The notes under the pieces: generated by a model
What the model was told of the DNA's origin: nothing
Databases searched by the model: none
Seen by the model: the letters and a program-made list of their open reading frames with translations, nothing else
In this document: positions 38,101 to 48,049 of the stretch, piece after piece
Layout of the letters: each line of letters begins with the position of its first letter
Position numbering within the stretch: position 1 is the stretch's first letter
Assembly (NCBI GenBank): GCA_035041965.1
Contig: JAPYMA010002796.1
Span: 1-64,000 of the forward strand
Origin: Anisakis pegreffii
Lineage: Eukaryota > Nematoda > Chromadorea > Rhabditida > Anisakidae
Length of the DNA: 64,000 bases
Direction of reading: 5' to 3'
Position numbers and translations under genes: made by a program

Positions 38101-41100
38101 CGGTTCGTTGATTATCTTCGATGCTATGCCCTATAAGACCGCATGGAACTGCAGACCGACCATCTCGGCACTTGTCGATTTCATTTATCAAATTTATGTG
38201 ACTCTGGTAAATTTCAACTTTCATTGTCAACTATACCATGAGTTTTGGCCATTTGTAGGTCTCTAAAGAAGGGAAATGGTGCATGATCTATTGAGTGCGG
38301 CAATGAATGTACTTTTCATGATATAAGTCACTGTTCAGTCGGAGAATTAGCTTATTTGAGACTGTACATCATAATTAATGGAAGCGAATCAGAGACTGAG
38401 AATATTTCGGCGATGAGTACAAATCCTATCTTAGTGCATATGGCTTTCTGAAATTGGGATGTATATCTCAATATCACAAATGAGACTTATCTGTCAAATT
38501 ATTGAGCCTAATGAAGTTTCCGTGGTTTGCTGCCTAATAGTTTCAGCCTATGAGAAATGGAATGCGAAACTTCGTAATGACATCTGTTTTTGAAAACTCA
38601 TACGTGCTGTTTCATTTATTGGTGCTCAATTTCAGATTCTGTTAATAATTCCGTTGGCTATAATGACCGTTTTGTATGGCAATGTGATATTCACACTAAA
38701 AACCGGTATTCGTTTCGATATGAATCTAGCAGTGTCCATGCACAGCTTAGATTGTGGCAACAGTATCTATGGACCACAGCTTTCAAGTGTGTTGGTTTGA
38801 AGCAATTCATTTTAAAAGATTATCATTTAAGAATTGATATATTCACTGAGAAGATCAGTGAGAATTTTTGATCAATTGAACTTTACATTGATCTCATAAT
38901 GATTTCCTTCGATAGTTCAGAACTTAATCATTATATTCTAGTGAAAAGTGAGAATTCATAAGAAACCAACCAAGATGAACCTTTGGAATATGAGAAGAGC
39001 GTAGCGTTTCAGTTACGGCAAATTTGTGTTCATTAATTAAAGAGTGCAGTAGTCTATGCAGATCACCGAATTCAGAAGAGCATTTTTGGAAGTTTTTTAG
39101 AAGTAAATGGACGTAATTCACCAAGCGGTTGGATATACGATGCGATTATGTCACCTGCATGGATCACCAAGTCATTCACGGATATTAACGTACGTTTTCG
39201 CTTACATACACATCACGATTCGTAATCCTCAGAAACACTGAATCTCAGTCTGTGCAAATCATTCGAATCGACGACCGATGATGTTGAAAAGCTATCTCGA
39301 GTGTCGGACACTCGTCAGAATTCATCAAGTGATCAGTTTTAGGCGAATGGACTGTCATCGCTGAAAGTACCAAGTCAGTCGCTGTCGAACTCTCGCGCCT
39401 CATCTTTTTCGGTGCCCGCAAACGCCACCACCTTTCAACCGAACCATCTCATGAGGTATTTTTAGCTGTGCAAACAACTTGTTTCTAATACAATTGATGC
39501 TATTGAACTCATAAATTTTATCTCGAATTCATAACTTTTACTGAACTCATAAGTTGAAATGCACCTTGTTCCACAGTATATCTAGCATGTTATTCCTTAA
39601 GGATATTCTTTCATTTTATCAATTGATATCAATGCTACATTAATTGTCCAGCGCTCACTTAATCACCTCGAATGCCACTGATCAGCAGTTTTTACGATGA
39701 TTTTGAGTAATCAATCGATTGATTTTGTTATCTAAAGTTTCCGTCATTTCAGCGCTTTCAGCACATCATCTGTATCATTTTTGTGTAACACACGAAAAGC
39801 TGGCGACTTTGATAGCGCTTACCTATTGAGAAGTACACATCAGGTACGATTGTATAGACTTGAAATACTTCTCCTATATTACTTGATAATTTCCAGTAAT
39901 CAACTGACCAACTTGTCATTTCTTATTATCTTAGTACGAGCAATGCCCAGTTACAACACCATATTGATGCGATTGATCTTAAGAAAGTTGCATTGCAAGG
40001 TCACAGACAACTTCAGAGATTGCTACATCTCAGCATAAATCATAAAGACATTTTGAGAAAATCAGCGAAATTCAGTCAAATTGTATGAATTCAATTGCAG
40101 CAGAAAATATTGCTGGCCAAGAAACGTGTGACACGAATGCTGATAATACTTGTGATTGCGTATGTGCTGTGTTGGACGCCGAGTTTCGTTTGGTGGTTAC
40201 TCATTAAAACGGTCGATTTAGTTGATGTAAGTGATAAATTCACGAAGCATTTCGCTCTGTTCAGTGCGATATTCCTCAGAAATCAACCACATTTCGTATT
40301 GGTTCAAAGAAACGAACGTTTAATTCATAATCGTGCACAGTTTTCCATACCCGACCCAGTACTTCATAGGTTCACTATAAAATCCCAGAACTTGCAAAAC
40401 AGCCCTTTTCTTCAAAGATCTTGCTAGATCTTATAGTCTCTTCTGATCGCGTGAATTCAAATATGGTCATTTGATAGCACACAAGAAGTTCTGTGGTTTG
40501 AAATGAACAGTAATCAGCGCATCACATTGACGTGTTTATTGGATTCATATGATAGCATAAACCTTGCAAGTCACATATCATTTGCTAGTGATGTTATCTG
40601 TCGCGGAAAAATTGCCCAATTTCAGGCGAACACAGTATGGAATCATTCGTTGAATACAGTGATAACTGTACTCACCTACATCAGCACATGTACAAATCCG
40701 ATCACGTATTGCTTCATGAATGCAAGCTTTCGTAAAAATGTCTTCTCGCATTGTTTTTGCTGTCCCAAAGTTTGTTATCAGCAAACAACACACAAAAATG
40801 TGAGAGTTCATTCCATATAAATTTCTTAATGAATACTCGAACATTACCACTGCTCATCTGTATCAGCTAGTCGCTTGCCTGTGATATGTGAAGCATTCGA
40901 AATTGAATCAAAACAATGGAGAAATTATGCGTGAAATAAGATTTCTTCAATTTCCATACAAATCATTGGTGTTTTCGGAAGTTTTTAGCTACATCTTTAT
41001 GAAAGACTTTAAATTCGTTACTTTTCTGCAGATTTACCAGTGAATGATCATGTATTTGTGACTGAATTACAAAAGCATTGAAATATACCGATAACTTTCA

Positions 41101-41660
41101 GTTGACTACCTATCCACAAAGGAGATCTGCTGATCAGAATCCGGATGCAAATGATGAGAATATTAAGATGATCTCACGAGAGCAACAAGATTCCAGTGGG
41201 ATCCGAATAGAACCATGCGGGACCAATGGTGCAGGTGGCTATGGTGGTCCTAAAAGAGTGCCAGAAATTGAGGTGAACATCTTGCCGCAAATTTCCCCGC
41301 ATTAATGCGATAATATGAACCTAGAAGCCAAGTTAATCCTGAAAATTTTGCCGAGTCTGAATTAAATTCCAAGCGGATATTGAAAAACGTTTTGGGATTA
41401 TTTGGGATATGAACAGTATTTGCAGTCAGAATATATTCAGTGTTATTAATTGATCATTCATTTGCAACGCTCGTTAATCGTATTGCTCAAAGCGATTATA
41501 CTTTCATTCAAGTTCGTCTCATTAATTCAGCCTTCAATGCACGCTTCAGGTACGATATTTCGGAAGCGAAACGGATCGGTTAGAAGGAAACATGAAACCA
41601 TCGCCGTGCAATGATCCGCATCAAGAATCGCTGGACATGACAACAGAACTGCAGAATTAA
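26110..41660 (+). CDS. Class A peptide GPCR, cholecystokinin/sulfakinin-receptor-like
   Basis: Seven-transmembrane receptor at the cell surface, probably for a neuropeptide. Exons: 26110-26297, 27021-27115, 37426-37526, 38045-38206, 38636-38788 (or -38786), 39343-39455 (or from 39233), 39753-39843, 40101-40226, 40626-40799, 41102-41272, 41550-41660. These give ~494 codons with consistent phases. TM1 carries LGNSVVIVTIL and TM2 NLSVADLL. The disulfide cysteines are YMCRVAAY and NCRPT. TM3 ends in ERYYAICCPLQSR, very like CCK receptors; TM6 has CWTP and TM7 NPITYCFMN. The third intracellular loop is long and Ser-rich. The C-terminal tail has a palmitoylation-like CFCCP. A poly(A) signal AATAAA lies at 41,784. 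The start at 26,110 follows a GATATCAG possible trans-splice site. Intron 2 (10.3 kb) contains three opposite-strand genes. An in-frame TAG at 39,340 complicates exon 6. The ligand class is an inference from motifs. Confidence 0.88.
28375..30037 (-). CDS. Secreted PAN/apple-like cysteine-rich protein, paralogue A
   Basis: Exons (minus): 30037-29971 signal peptide, 29524-29436, 28542-28375; 107 residues. MLKFYLLLAVIIKISLAH is a signal peptide. The mature part has one cysteine in exon 2 (ATQCQG) and a PAN-like block in exon 3: C-x3-C-x4-C-E-A-I ... C-M-A-V ... T-C-Y. This is the spacing of a single small PAN/apple domain, a family that binds protein or carbohydrate. The domain name is inferred from the cysteine pattern. 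Introns are phase 1 then phase 0, as in all paralogues. The acceptor of exon 3 is TTTTGAG, the only site that keeps phase in all five genes. A TTTTCAG 38 nt upstream of ATG suggests trans-splicing, and AATAAA follows the gene near 28,315-28,325. It is nested, antisense, in GPCR intron 2. An unused open frame lies in intron 1. Confidence 0.75.
30076..30083 (-). promoter_or_regulatory. Probable spliced-leader acceptor of PAN-like paralogue A
   Basis: ATTTTCAG on the minus strand, 38 nt before the start codon, with no matching upstream donor or exon. The same motif sits 34-51 nt upstream of the start in paralogues B-E, which supports function. Confidence 0.5.
30770..30786. repeat. (GT)n dinucleotide run
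   Basis: Short perfect TG repeat in the intergenic part of the PAN cluster. Confidence 0.9.
31020..31400. repeat. Cluster intergenic module I, copy between A and B
   Basis: Related to 33,240-33,700, 36,290-36,720 and 44,265-44,700, with a more diverged trace near 27,810-28,080. These modules lie between the PAN-like genes. They carry degenerate plus-strand frames that are not conserved as protein. They mark the ends of the tandemly duplicated units. Confidence 0.7.
31425..31765. repeat. Cluster intergenic module II, 3' flank of paralogue B
   Basis: Shared with 34,040-34,420 and 44,750-45,125 and in part with 37,030-37,070 and 50,160-50,280. Contains CATAATTAATTTTATTTGGA, a GGAACGTTGTGAGGAAGTAA block and an AAT-rich tract at about 31,585-31,685. 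Confidence 0.75.
31852..32716 (-). CDS. Secreted PAN/apple-like cysteine-rich protein, paralogue B
   Basis: Exons (minus): 32716-32656, 32198-32110, 32052-31852; 116 residues. Signal peptide MLKLYLLLAVIIEISLAH is almost that of A. Exon 2 keeps one cysteine (AQQCHG). Exon 3 reads PFVQDCVSMCETSNCDAI, then VCVAI and HTACYTP, followed by a longer tail with two extra cysteines. Intron 2 is only 57 nt because the sequence upstream of the TTTTTTGAG acceptor, present in the other copies, is deleted; the splice and frame are nonetheless intact. Intron 1 is nearly identical to that of A while the coding exons differ strongly. Nested in GPCR intron 2. Same family call and caveat as A. Confidence 0.72.
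33240..33700. repeat. Cluster intergenic module I, copy between B and C
   Basis: Closest match is 36,290-36,720. A long plus-strand frame (33,124-33,600) crosses it, but the equivalent frame is broken in the other copies, so it is not a gene. Confidence 0.75.
33708..34007. mobile_element. 300-bp insertion with 11-bp target-site duplication
   Basis: A sequence with higher GC content than its host interrupts the duplicated intergenic module. It is flanked on both sides by CAGAACATGAC (33,697-33,707 and 34,008-34,018), an apparent 11-bp target-site duplication. It starts with a repeated ATTACCTGG and contains GGCTAGGCGAGCAGGCC. It encodes no transposase-like frame. The duplication length favours a non-autonomous retroelement (SINE-like) over an LTR or typical DNA element, but the class is not proven. 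Confidence 0.7.
34040..34420. repeat. Cluster intergenic module II, 3' flank of paralogue C
   Basis: Matches 31,425-31,765 and 44,750-45,125, with an AAT-rich tract at about 34,203-34,312. Its end (about 34,345-34,440) is almost identical to 50,180-50,275 beside paralogue E. Confidence 0.75.
34497..35786 (-). CDS. Secreted PAN/apple-like cysteine-rich protein, paralogue C
   Basis: Exons (minus): 35786-35726, 35278-35187, 34658-34497; 104 residues. Signal peptide MLKFLLLFALMADITLAC; the mature N-terminus carries an extra cysteine shared with D and E but not A and B. Exon 2 has HEICDG. Exon 3 has VVQQCADECEKDHCEAI, then YQCGIVTNF and DVACYYP. Phases 1 and 0 hold. The TTTTGAG acceptor is preserved. 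A TTTTTTCAG lies just upstream of the start codon. Part of intron 1 is nearly identical to that of D. Lies inside GPCR intron 2, the innermost of the three nested copies relative to GPCR exon 3. Confidence 0.75.
36290..36720. repeat. Cluster intergenic module I, copy upstream of C
   Basis: Copy of 33,240-33,700 including the same insertion point of the 300-bp element. Confidence 0.75.
36730..36979. mobile_element. Second, 3'-truncated copy of the 300-bp insertion
   Basis: Starts at the identical position after CAGAACATGAC and matches 33,708-33,970 closely. It ends early at GCGATTGA and is followed by a second copy of the pre-insertion sequence (GAATTTTTCACATTCT). The shared insertion point shows it was copied by segmental duplication rather than inserted twice. 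Confidence 0.7.
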
Positions 41661-42478
41661 CAACGGCATAGATTGTTCACTGGTATAGATATTGAAGTGA
41701 GAGTAATTTTTTGGTAGGGTGTTGATTGTTTTCTGATATTCGTGTTGATATCTTTTGTATAAATGTGCTTTGGTTTATACATAAATAAAGTATTTGAATG
41801 TTTGATATAATACATTCAATATATCACAATGAATGTTAACGCATCACAATGCGTTTGAATGATAACATATCGCAATGTTCAATGCATGTGAACAATTCAA
41901 TATATCAAAATACGCGTGGAACAAAGCAGTCGATTAATGGAAATTTAAATTCCATCACAGAAACATGATCGGATCAAGTTCCAGTAGAAATCGAAACGAG
42001 TGATCCGTAACTATTAAAGGAATCAATCTTGCTTTCTGAATCGTATGTTCAAATCTTAACAGCAAGCCTATGAAAGTTTGCAAGCAACTTCTAAGATTTC
42101 CATGTGACTTCTAAGAATTTATAAAAGTTCCATGTGGAAACCTAAAAATAAAAATTCCTAAGGAAACTTTTTCTATTCTGGAGATATTCAACGGTTTCTT
42201 CGAGCTCAGACCGCATCAGAAGCAATCGATGTCCTACAGCAATCATTTCATCTATCATTGATCAGTAATTCACCAAAAAAAATTTCCATTACTTCTAAAT
42301 CGTGGCAATTAATAAATGCAACAACAATTTAAATAATGGGCATTAGCACATTATAATGTTGAGATGATGCGAAAATGAACAAATAAAAACTATTCATTAC
42401 AATAATTTTGACAAAATATTCAACTCGAATGTACAAATAATGGAACAACTGAAGAAAACAAATGAGATCAACTGGATT

Positions 42479-43751
42479 TTAGTGATAATAACATTGCGCA
42501 TGCAAATCGTGTGTTGTACCGTGGAAGCGAATGACCGCACCGCAATAGTAAACACCTGCACGGGTTTTATGAACAGATATTGCTCCACAACCAGACCTTT
42601 CGCATAATCGCGAACACTTTCTTTCGAAATCCTCAAAATGTGCATGATGAACTCATATAAAAGAGTGACTGAAGTGATTGCAAAAGTCGATCTGTGAGAA
42701 GCGCTTCGTTAAATGTTTAATGAAATGTGGTTGACGGATTTAATGAGTCAAAGTTTCCGTCAGAACATTCGCTATGCGGACCTCGTTGACCAGATCGGTT
42801 ATTCATTGTTCAACTTCAGTCTCTCATTACATACTCAGAATACGAAGAGAACTGATTTTGGATGAAGGAACACTTTGATACATTTAACGAACATTCTAAG
42901 GTGCGATTCTTCTGATTGAACACATGTTCTATTTTCAAGCAAATTGGTACACTACGGTATAGGAATTTCGAAGAGGGCCCGAAGTAGTGCAGTAAATAGG
43001 TCGTTTTGAGGTATTGTAGTTAATAAAGCAAAAACATTTTACAATTCAGTGCATGGGGAGCACTAGCTCGGAAAAATGCGTTAGTCTGATGCAGTGATAT
43101 GAAATGATTAACAAGAAAAACAACTTAAATGATAGTTACCACTTCAGAGACAACGACACGCGAAGTTATAATAACGCCATCACATCGTTCATGTTTGTGC
43201 TGAGTGAATGCTCGACCAGAAACAATGACTAAATGAAAATTTATTGTAAAATCGCATTGAATCGAATCACTTGATTGCATTCATTGCAATTATAATATAA
43301 GCAAAATCAAGAAAGGTGACATCATTTGTTCATGTTTCATTTCAACTATTCCCTTAAAGCTATCATGAGAACATCTATCGTCTATCCGATGCACATAGTT
43401 CTAGTTTGACTGTTAAGCTGATTATTTGTGATCAATCAAAGAATGACTCCACGCCTGATTCGAAACGTTCATCTCGCCTTCACAAATCCAGCTCCCTATC
43501 AAAGCAATTACCAGTAAGAACCTAATCTCTATCAAAATACTCAAACACAATCAGTTTCATTTGGACGACTTTCATCATCAGTTGATTGATGGATGTCAAT
43601 CTTTGCGCATCTCCGATTTTTCGATATCTTTTTGGTGATACATCGAACATGATTATCACTTACTGTGTTGAGTCTTTGACTCACTCATTCCCGATTGACA
43701 TGCCCAATTGATGTCAGTTATCAGTGCAAACGACAGGAGATATTTGAGCAT
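42479..43751 (-). CDS. Secreted PAN/apple-like cysteine-rich protein, paralogue D
   Basis: Exons (minus): 43751-43664, 43228-43140, 42631-42479; 109 residues. Signal peptide MLKYLLSFALITDINWAC; exon 1 is nine codons longer than in C and E. Exon 2 has HERCDG. Exon 3 has RKCSRLCERSGCGAI, YYCGAVI and AQCYYH. Lies ~820 bp beyond the 3' end of the GPCR coding region, outside the nested group. Its intron 2 is ~97% identical by eye to that of E although exons 2 and 3 differ widely. A stop codon just upstream of the TTTTGAG acceptor rules out a longer exon 3 in frame. Confidence 0.75.
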
Positions 43752-44264
43752 TTCTGCTGTTCGTACAAAGTCACAGCTGATTGACGGTATGCTGAAAAAG
43801 TTCTACTTAAGAGAGATTCTGCAATTTCTAATTATTGAAGAATTTAGTATTGTCCGAGCGAATGAAGTTGATTAAGTCTGTAGTAGCTTTAATATCTTGA
43901 GGATAAAGCGAAAGTTATCGCTAGGTTGCCGAAAAAAAGGAATATCAGTGTGATTGAGTTGTACACGAGAAAGTGACACTCAATATTAACAGTGATTGCT
44001 AAGATCATTCGGATTTGGGACTGGTTGAATGGGCGAGGAAATTTTTGGAGATTGAATTTATAAATTTTCTGAGCCAATTTCAGCGGAAGACTTTTCCAGC
44101 CTGGTGCAGAGCATCCTGAAGACTCTGAATGAAGACGCCTGGAAAATGGCATTCATTTATAGAGGATATGAATGTGCTGTTGAAGAATTGAATTCAATTC
44201 AGTTGTAACCATTGAATTCAGTCCAATTCATCCGAATTCAAGTATTCAACCATTTAAAATTGCT

Positions 44265-44700
44265 TCATTTCATTTCGCAACAACGGCTGTCCGCCAAAGA
44301 AAAACGATGTGTCTCCTTACCAAATGTCTGAGAATCTTGCGTGAAATTTGCGATAAATTTTTGATTTCATTTGATTCCTTCGAAAATTTCGTTATTTTAT
44401 TATGTACAATATTATGCTTATGCTACTTATATCATACTTTCAATTCATTGGTATCATCGCCACCAGCGAAACTTATTGAAGAGTTTTTGTAGGAGACAAA
44501 TTTTTTCGTACGAGACAGACGACATTTCGCAGCCAGTGTCTTTTTCATTCGTCTTCAAATTGTTCTGCTCACTTCCAAGAAAACTCTTTAACAATACTCC
44601 TTTGTTATGATTGTTTGTATGCAGACATCGCCAAGTTTTTATGTGCTCAGTCAGTGTAAACAAATATCGAAAATGAAACCAATTCAATGAAATTTTCACA
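44265..44700. repeat. Cluster intergenic module I, copy upstream of D
   Basis: Diverged copy of the module at 33,240 and 36,290, without the 300-bp insertion. This shows the insertion came after these units separated. Confidence 0.7.
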
Positions 44701-44852
44701 TTCTCACGACACATGACAGACTTTGCTGAACTTTGCTCAGTCTGATTGATAGTCGCATAATTAATCTCATTTGGAAATAGCAATAAACAAACGTTTATGT
44801 GCAATTGAAACAGTGCACTGGAATGAAGATGATTAAGATGAATCACTTTATT

Positions 44853-44932
44853 AAATACATTCTCTTACTTCCTCACAACGTTCCGTAATTACATGACTAT
44901 GGAACGTTGCGAGGAAATAAGAGAATGTGTTT
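44853..44932. other. 32-bp foldback with 16-nt loop (pre-miRNA-like)
   Basis: The GGAACGTTG...GAGAATGTGTTT block (44,901-44,932) is preceded by its own reverse complement (44,853-44,884). The arms pair at 29 of 32 positions; one of the three mismatches becomes a G-U wobble in one RNA orientation. In the equivalent modules at 31.5 and 34.15 kb only the right arm exists, so the left arm is a local inverted duplication. Confidence 0.85.
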
Positions 44933-45589
44933 AAGCAGGTAAAAAACCGAATAATGACGGTACTGATAATGTTAATAGTAACAGTAATAACATCAGTAAT
45001 GATAAGTAATCATAACAATGGAAATAATAATAAGAAGTAAGTCTTCGAAACATTTGTAGTTGCGAACGGATAAAGATAAGTGCTTTTTCAACGCTGTAAG
45101 TGTCATCAGAATGTTTTCTAAATGATACCACGTTCAAACCGTCGTTGCCATTAGCAAATGTAGCAACGACTTGAATGTGCCTGATATAAATGTAGTAATT
45201 CGGTTTATTCGAATATCAGATGTTCAATGGAAACTGAGAATCTTGACTTTTTGAATGAGTCTATCAGTTCTGCGAAATCAAATTTTTCAGGAGTCTGGAT
45301 CAGTTCAATTGCCACACTAACGATGAGCGGGAGTCACCGATGTACCGTTTTGATTTGGTTTATATTCAATTCACGTAACACAGAAGCAATAAGAATAGAG
45401 AAGTGATGGTGGAATAGTGATGCTCGTTATGAAGTAGTAGCTTATTTTAATTGATTGAATTTTGTAGACGATTGTTTTCGGAAGGGTTGACGCCTTCTCA
45501 GTAAGCTTCCACCTGAGAACATTGCGAAACTGTCCGCATGCATTGTCCAATAAGCACCTGAATTGTGTGCATCATCAAAATAGCTCTTT

Positions 45590-46557
45590 TCACTTTAGCA
45601 TCATTAAGAAAGGAAATATCTCCGGTGCATCCCAACCAGAATCACCTACAGACCACAACGCAAATTGCGTAATGCCTCATGAGTGCCGTCCAAAAGCAAA
45701 CTGTCAATGTGTGCGGCATGAATTCAAACCTTTTTTTGTCATTGAACCATCCGTCACGTTCGAAACTCTCACGAAACACTCATTCATCGATAGATTATGT
45801 CTGAAACGTCTCAGTTTTCAATCGGAACAATTCAATTTAACGATTGAATAGTTTTCAATGCATCAAAGGAACTGACTCGCCGCTATGAAATCGCTTCGTC
45901 GATTTCAATTGTTGTTGCAATTCAATAGAATTGAATTCAAGCAACCAATAAGCATCAAACCAACTATATACTATCAAAAATATTATCAGTAGGAAGATGA
46001 GCTATCGGAAAATGAAACAGAAGAGATAAAACTTAAACATAAGAAAAGATGAAAGAAAACTTAAAAACTCACCAAAAAACAACTTAAAACAAAATTTAAA
46101 ACAAACTCAAAAAACTGAGCAAACATCTGTAAGGGAAGATAGAACTTGTAATCGCAAAAGGATGCAAACAATGTCATCGCTCAAAACAAAATTTTAATTT
46201 TAATGGGAACCAGATCAAGAAAGCGATAAAATGTAGCATTGAATTTGAAATGATTCATTGAATTGTGCATTCTTTGATTGCTAATTTCAAGCTGTCTTGG
46301 AGAGATAATAGCTGAAAGCGATTTAAAAATTAAGTCTCAGACCTTATCGAGTTACGCCATCCATTTCTGTTGAAGCGATAGTATGGATAAGAGTGCTCAA
46401 TGAAACGATAGATATCTGCCAATGTAGAGCACATACTCGGGCTTGCACAAATTGCAAAAGTTATCAATGCCACATAAGAATACGGTGGCTTTAGCAAATC
46501 CGTTTCCGCACCAGAGCAGTATGTTGGTGAAGAAATAGGGCTCATTTGTACTTTCAT
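45590..46557 (-). CDS. Short forkhead-domain transcription factor
   Basis: Forkhead proteins bind DNA through a winged helix in the nucleus. Exons (minus): 46557-46343, 45800-45730, 45645-45590; 113 residues in phase (2, then 1). Residues ~21-90 hold the domain: LLKPPYSYVALITFA (helix 1), then TLADIYRFIEHSYPYYRFN and GWRNSIR | HNLSMNECFVRV, the recognition helix split by an intron as in many fork genes. The wing region is unusual: VSNVTDGSMTKKG is followed by a short last exon (DSGWDAPEIFPF) and stop. A normal GKG-x-W wing 2 and any activation domain are missing. Another 3' exon may exist. The start could also be the Met at 46,545. Subfamily not assigned. Confidence 0.8.
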
Positions 46558-46923
46558 AGTAATCACTAACATTAACTCCTTTCTAGGCTTGAAACAACTG
46601 ATTGAAGTGAATCTATACATAAGTGTATCGCGGCAGATCCGCCTTCTCACTTATTCTTCAAGCTTACTGTATATAACAGCTGATGCTCAAAACATTAAGA
46701 ATAAACACTATTGATACTTCTGCAGTGTGCGTTTTCAAGCATATTTCTTCAATAACTTCTGCACAAAGTGAAAGGGTTGTATTGAATGGTGCGAAAAAAA
46801 TCGAGAATTCAATATATTTATCAAGAGCATCCATGATCAATATCGATATATAGTGTGCATAGACAACTACTTGCTTAGCAGAAAGACAACTCGAGAAAAC
46901 CCGTTGTGAATTCAACGAAATGT

Positions 46924-47824
46924 TCAATGGAAAATCAGTGAGCGCAAAATTTTGGAGCATAAAATGCAAATTATCAAAGTGAATAAATTCGGCGACACGA
47001 TGCGAGTGTCATTGCAGTGATCCGTTTGACAGATACACTCCGTACCGACGGCGCCTTTCCAGAGCACATTTCGTTCACAATAGTCCATTAGCACTGGTTC
47101 AGCGGTCATTTGGCACATCTTTTGAATTCGTACAAGACCTCGAAAAGAAGACCTAATTATAGCTTTGACTCTCCAAAAACGGTGAACTTGCGAGAGCAGT
47201 TGCAATTTTTTGGTAATGTGAAGAGTAGCGAAGTTACGATGCGATCAAAATGAAGTAGGGACGATCGAAATGCAAAATTTTATGAAGTGAGTGATCAGAA
47301 CGGTGGAGAATATCAGAGTGAAACGAAGAAACTGATTGAAACCATTTTCCATGAGCGCTTGTCGCTTGATGCATGCATTTCCGATACACGTTGAACTGTG
47401 ACAGTTTCCCTCGAAACTGTCGCACAGGAAACACACAACACTATGAGCTGAAAGTTGTGTTTGTTGAGAGTCAATTATCTTTTAAGAAAACGCTCAAACA
47501 AGCTCACTGATACACTCCGTACCGACGGCGCCTTTCCAGAGCACATTCCGCTCAAACGCTCAAACAAAACGCTCAAACAAGCTCACTGAAGGAAATTCAA
47601 CATTCTGTCAAGTAATATTTTCCACATTCTGCGAAATTTTGTCGATTACCTATTACCGATCACCACTTAGTATTCAAAAATTTTTGCACCAAATAAGTCT
47701 CGAAACTAATTTTAACGGACATACATATTGTATTTCTTGCAATGAAATGGCTATGAATTTTATGAAGAAACTTACTTGACGATGGTAAAATGGAAAAAAT
47801 GGTGGTTAGAACGAAAATTTTCAT
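46924..47824 (-). CDS. Ly6/three-finger-fold protein, probably secreted or GPI-anchored
   Basis: Exons (minus): 47824-47776, 47447-47333, 47152-46924; 130 residues with phases 1 and 2 agreeing. MKIFVLTTIFSILPSS is a signal peptide. The mature part begins VVCFLCDSFEGNCHSSTC and IGNACIK, continues with KMCQ and DYCERN, and closes with the family hallmark ECICQTDHCND. The C-terminus is a hydrophobic tail (LFTLIICILCSKILRSLIF) after a short spacer, which suggests GPI attachment. Members of this fold act at cell surfaces as receptors or receptor modulators; the target here is unknown. ATG lies 7 nt after a CTGTTCAG trans-splice-like site. Intron 1 contains a 39-bp copy of exon 3. Confidence 0.85.
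47509..47547. repeat. 39-bp copy of Ly6 exon 3 inserted in its own intron 1
   Basis: 47,509-47,547 matches 47,032-47,070 of exon 3 exactly. It sits between two copies of CGCTCAAACAAGCTCACTGA (47,491-47,510 and 47,570-47,589). Confidence 0.9.
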
Positions 47825-47830
47825 AATTTC

Positions 47831-47838
47831 TCTGAACA
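47831..47838 (-). promoter_or_regulatory. Probable spliced-leader acceptor of the Ly6-like gene
   Basis: CTGTTCAG on the minus strand, seven bases before ATG, with no upstream exon or donor. Typical placement for nematode trans-splicing. Confidence 0.5.
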
Positions 47839-48049
47839 GCGTGTACTCTTGTTGATGTAGCGACGAGCACAAGTGGAATGGCGTGGTCGGGTTTTGGATG
47901 GCGGATTTTTATCGAATAAAATACACTCTGCGAAGCACAACGATGGTCAACTTCAAAGAGACGATGACCAGGTAAGCGAAAGAGGCAGGTCGTGACATAA
48001 ATGTGTTGAAATGTGAGACTCACTTAAGTTGCACACTGCGATCACAATT

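Noticed and set aside
45522..45851. 109-codon plus frame with several cysteines
   Set aside because: It lies over the forkhead exons on the other strand, which have clear family motifs.
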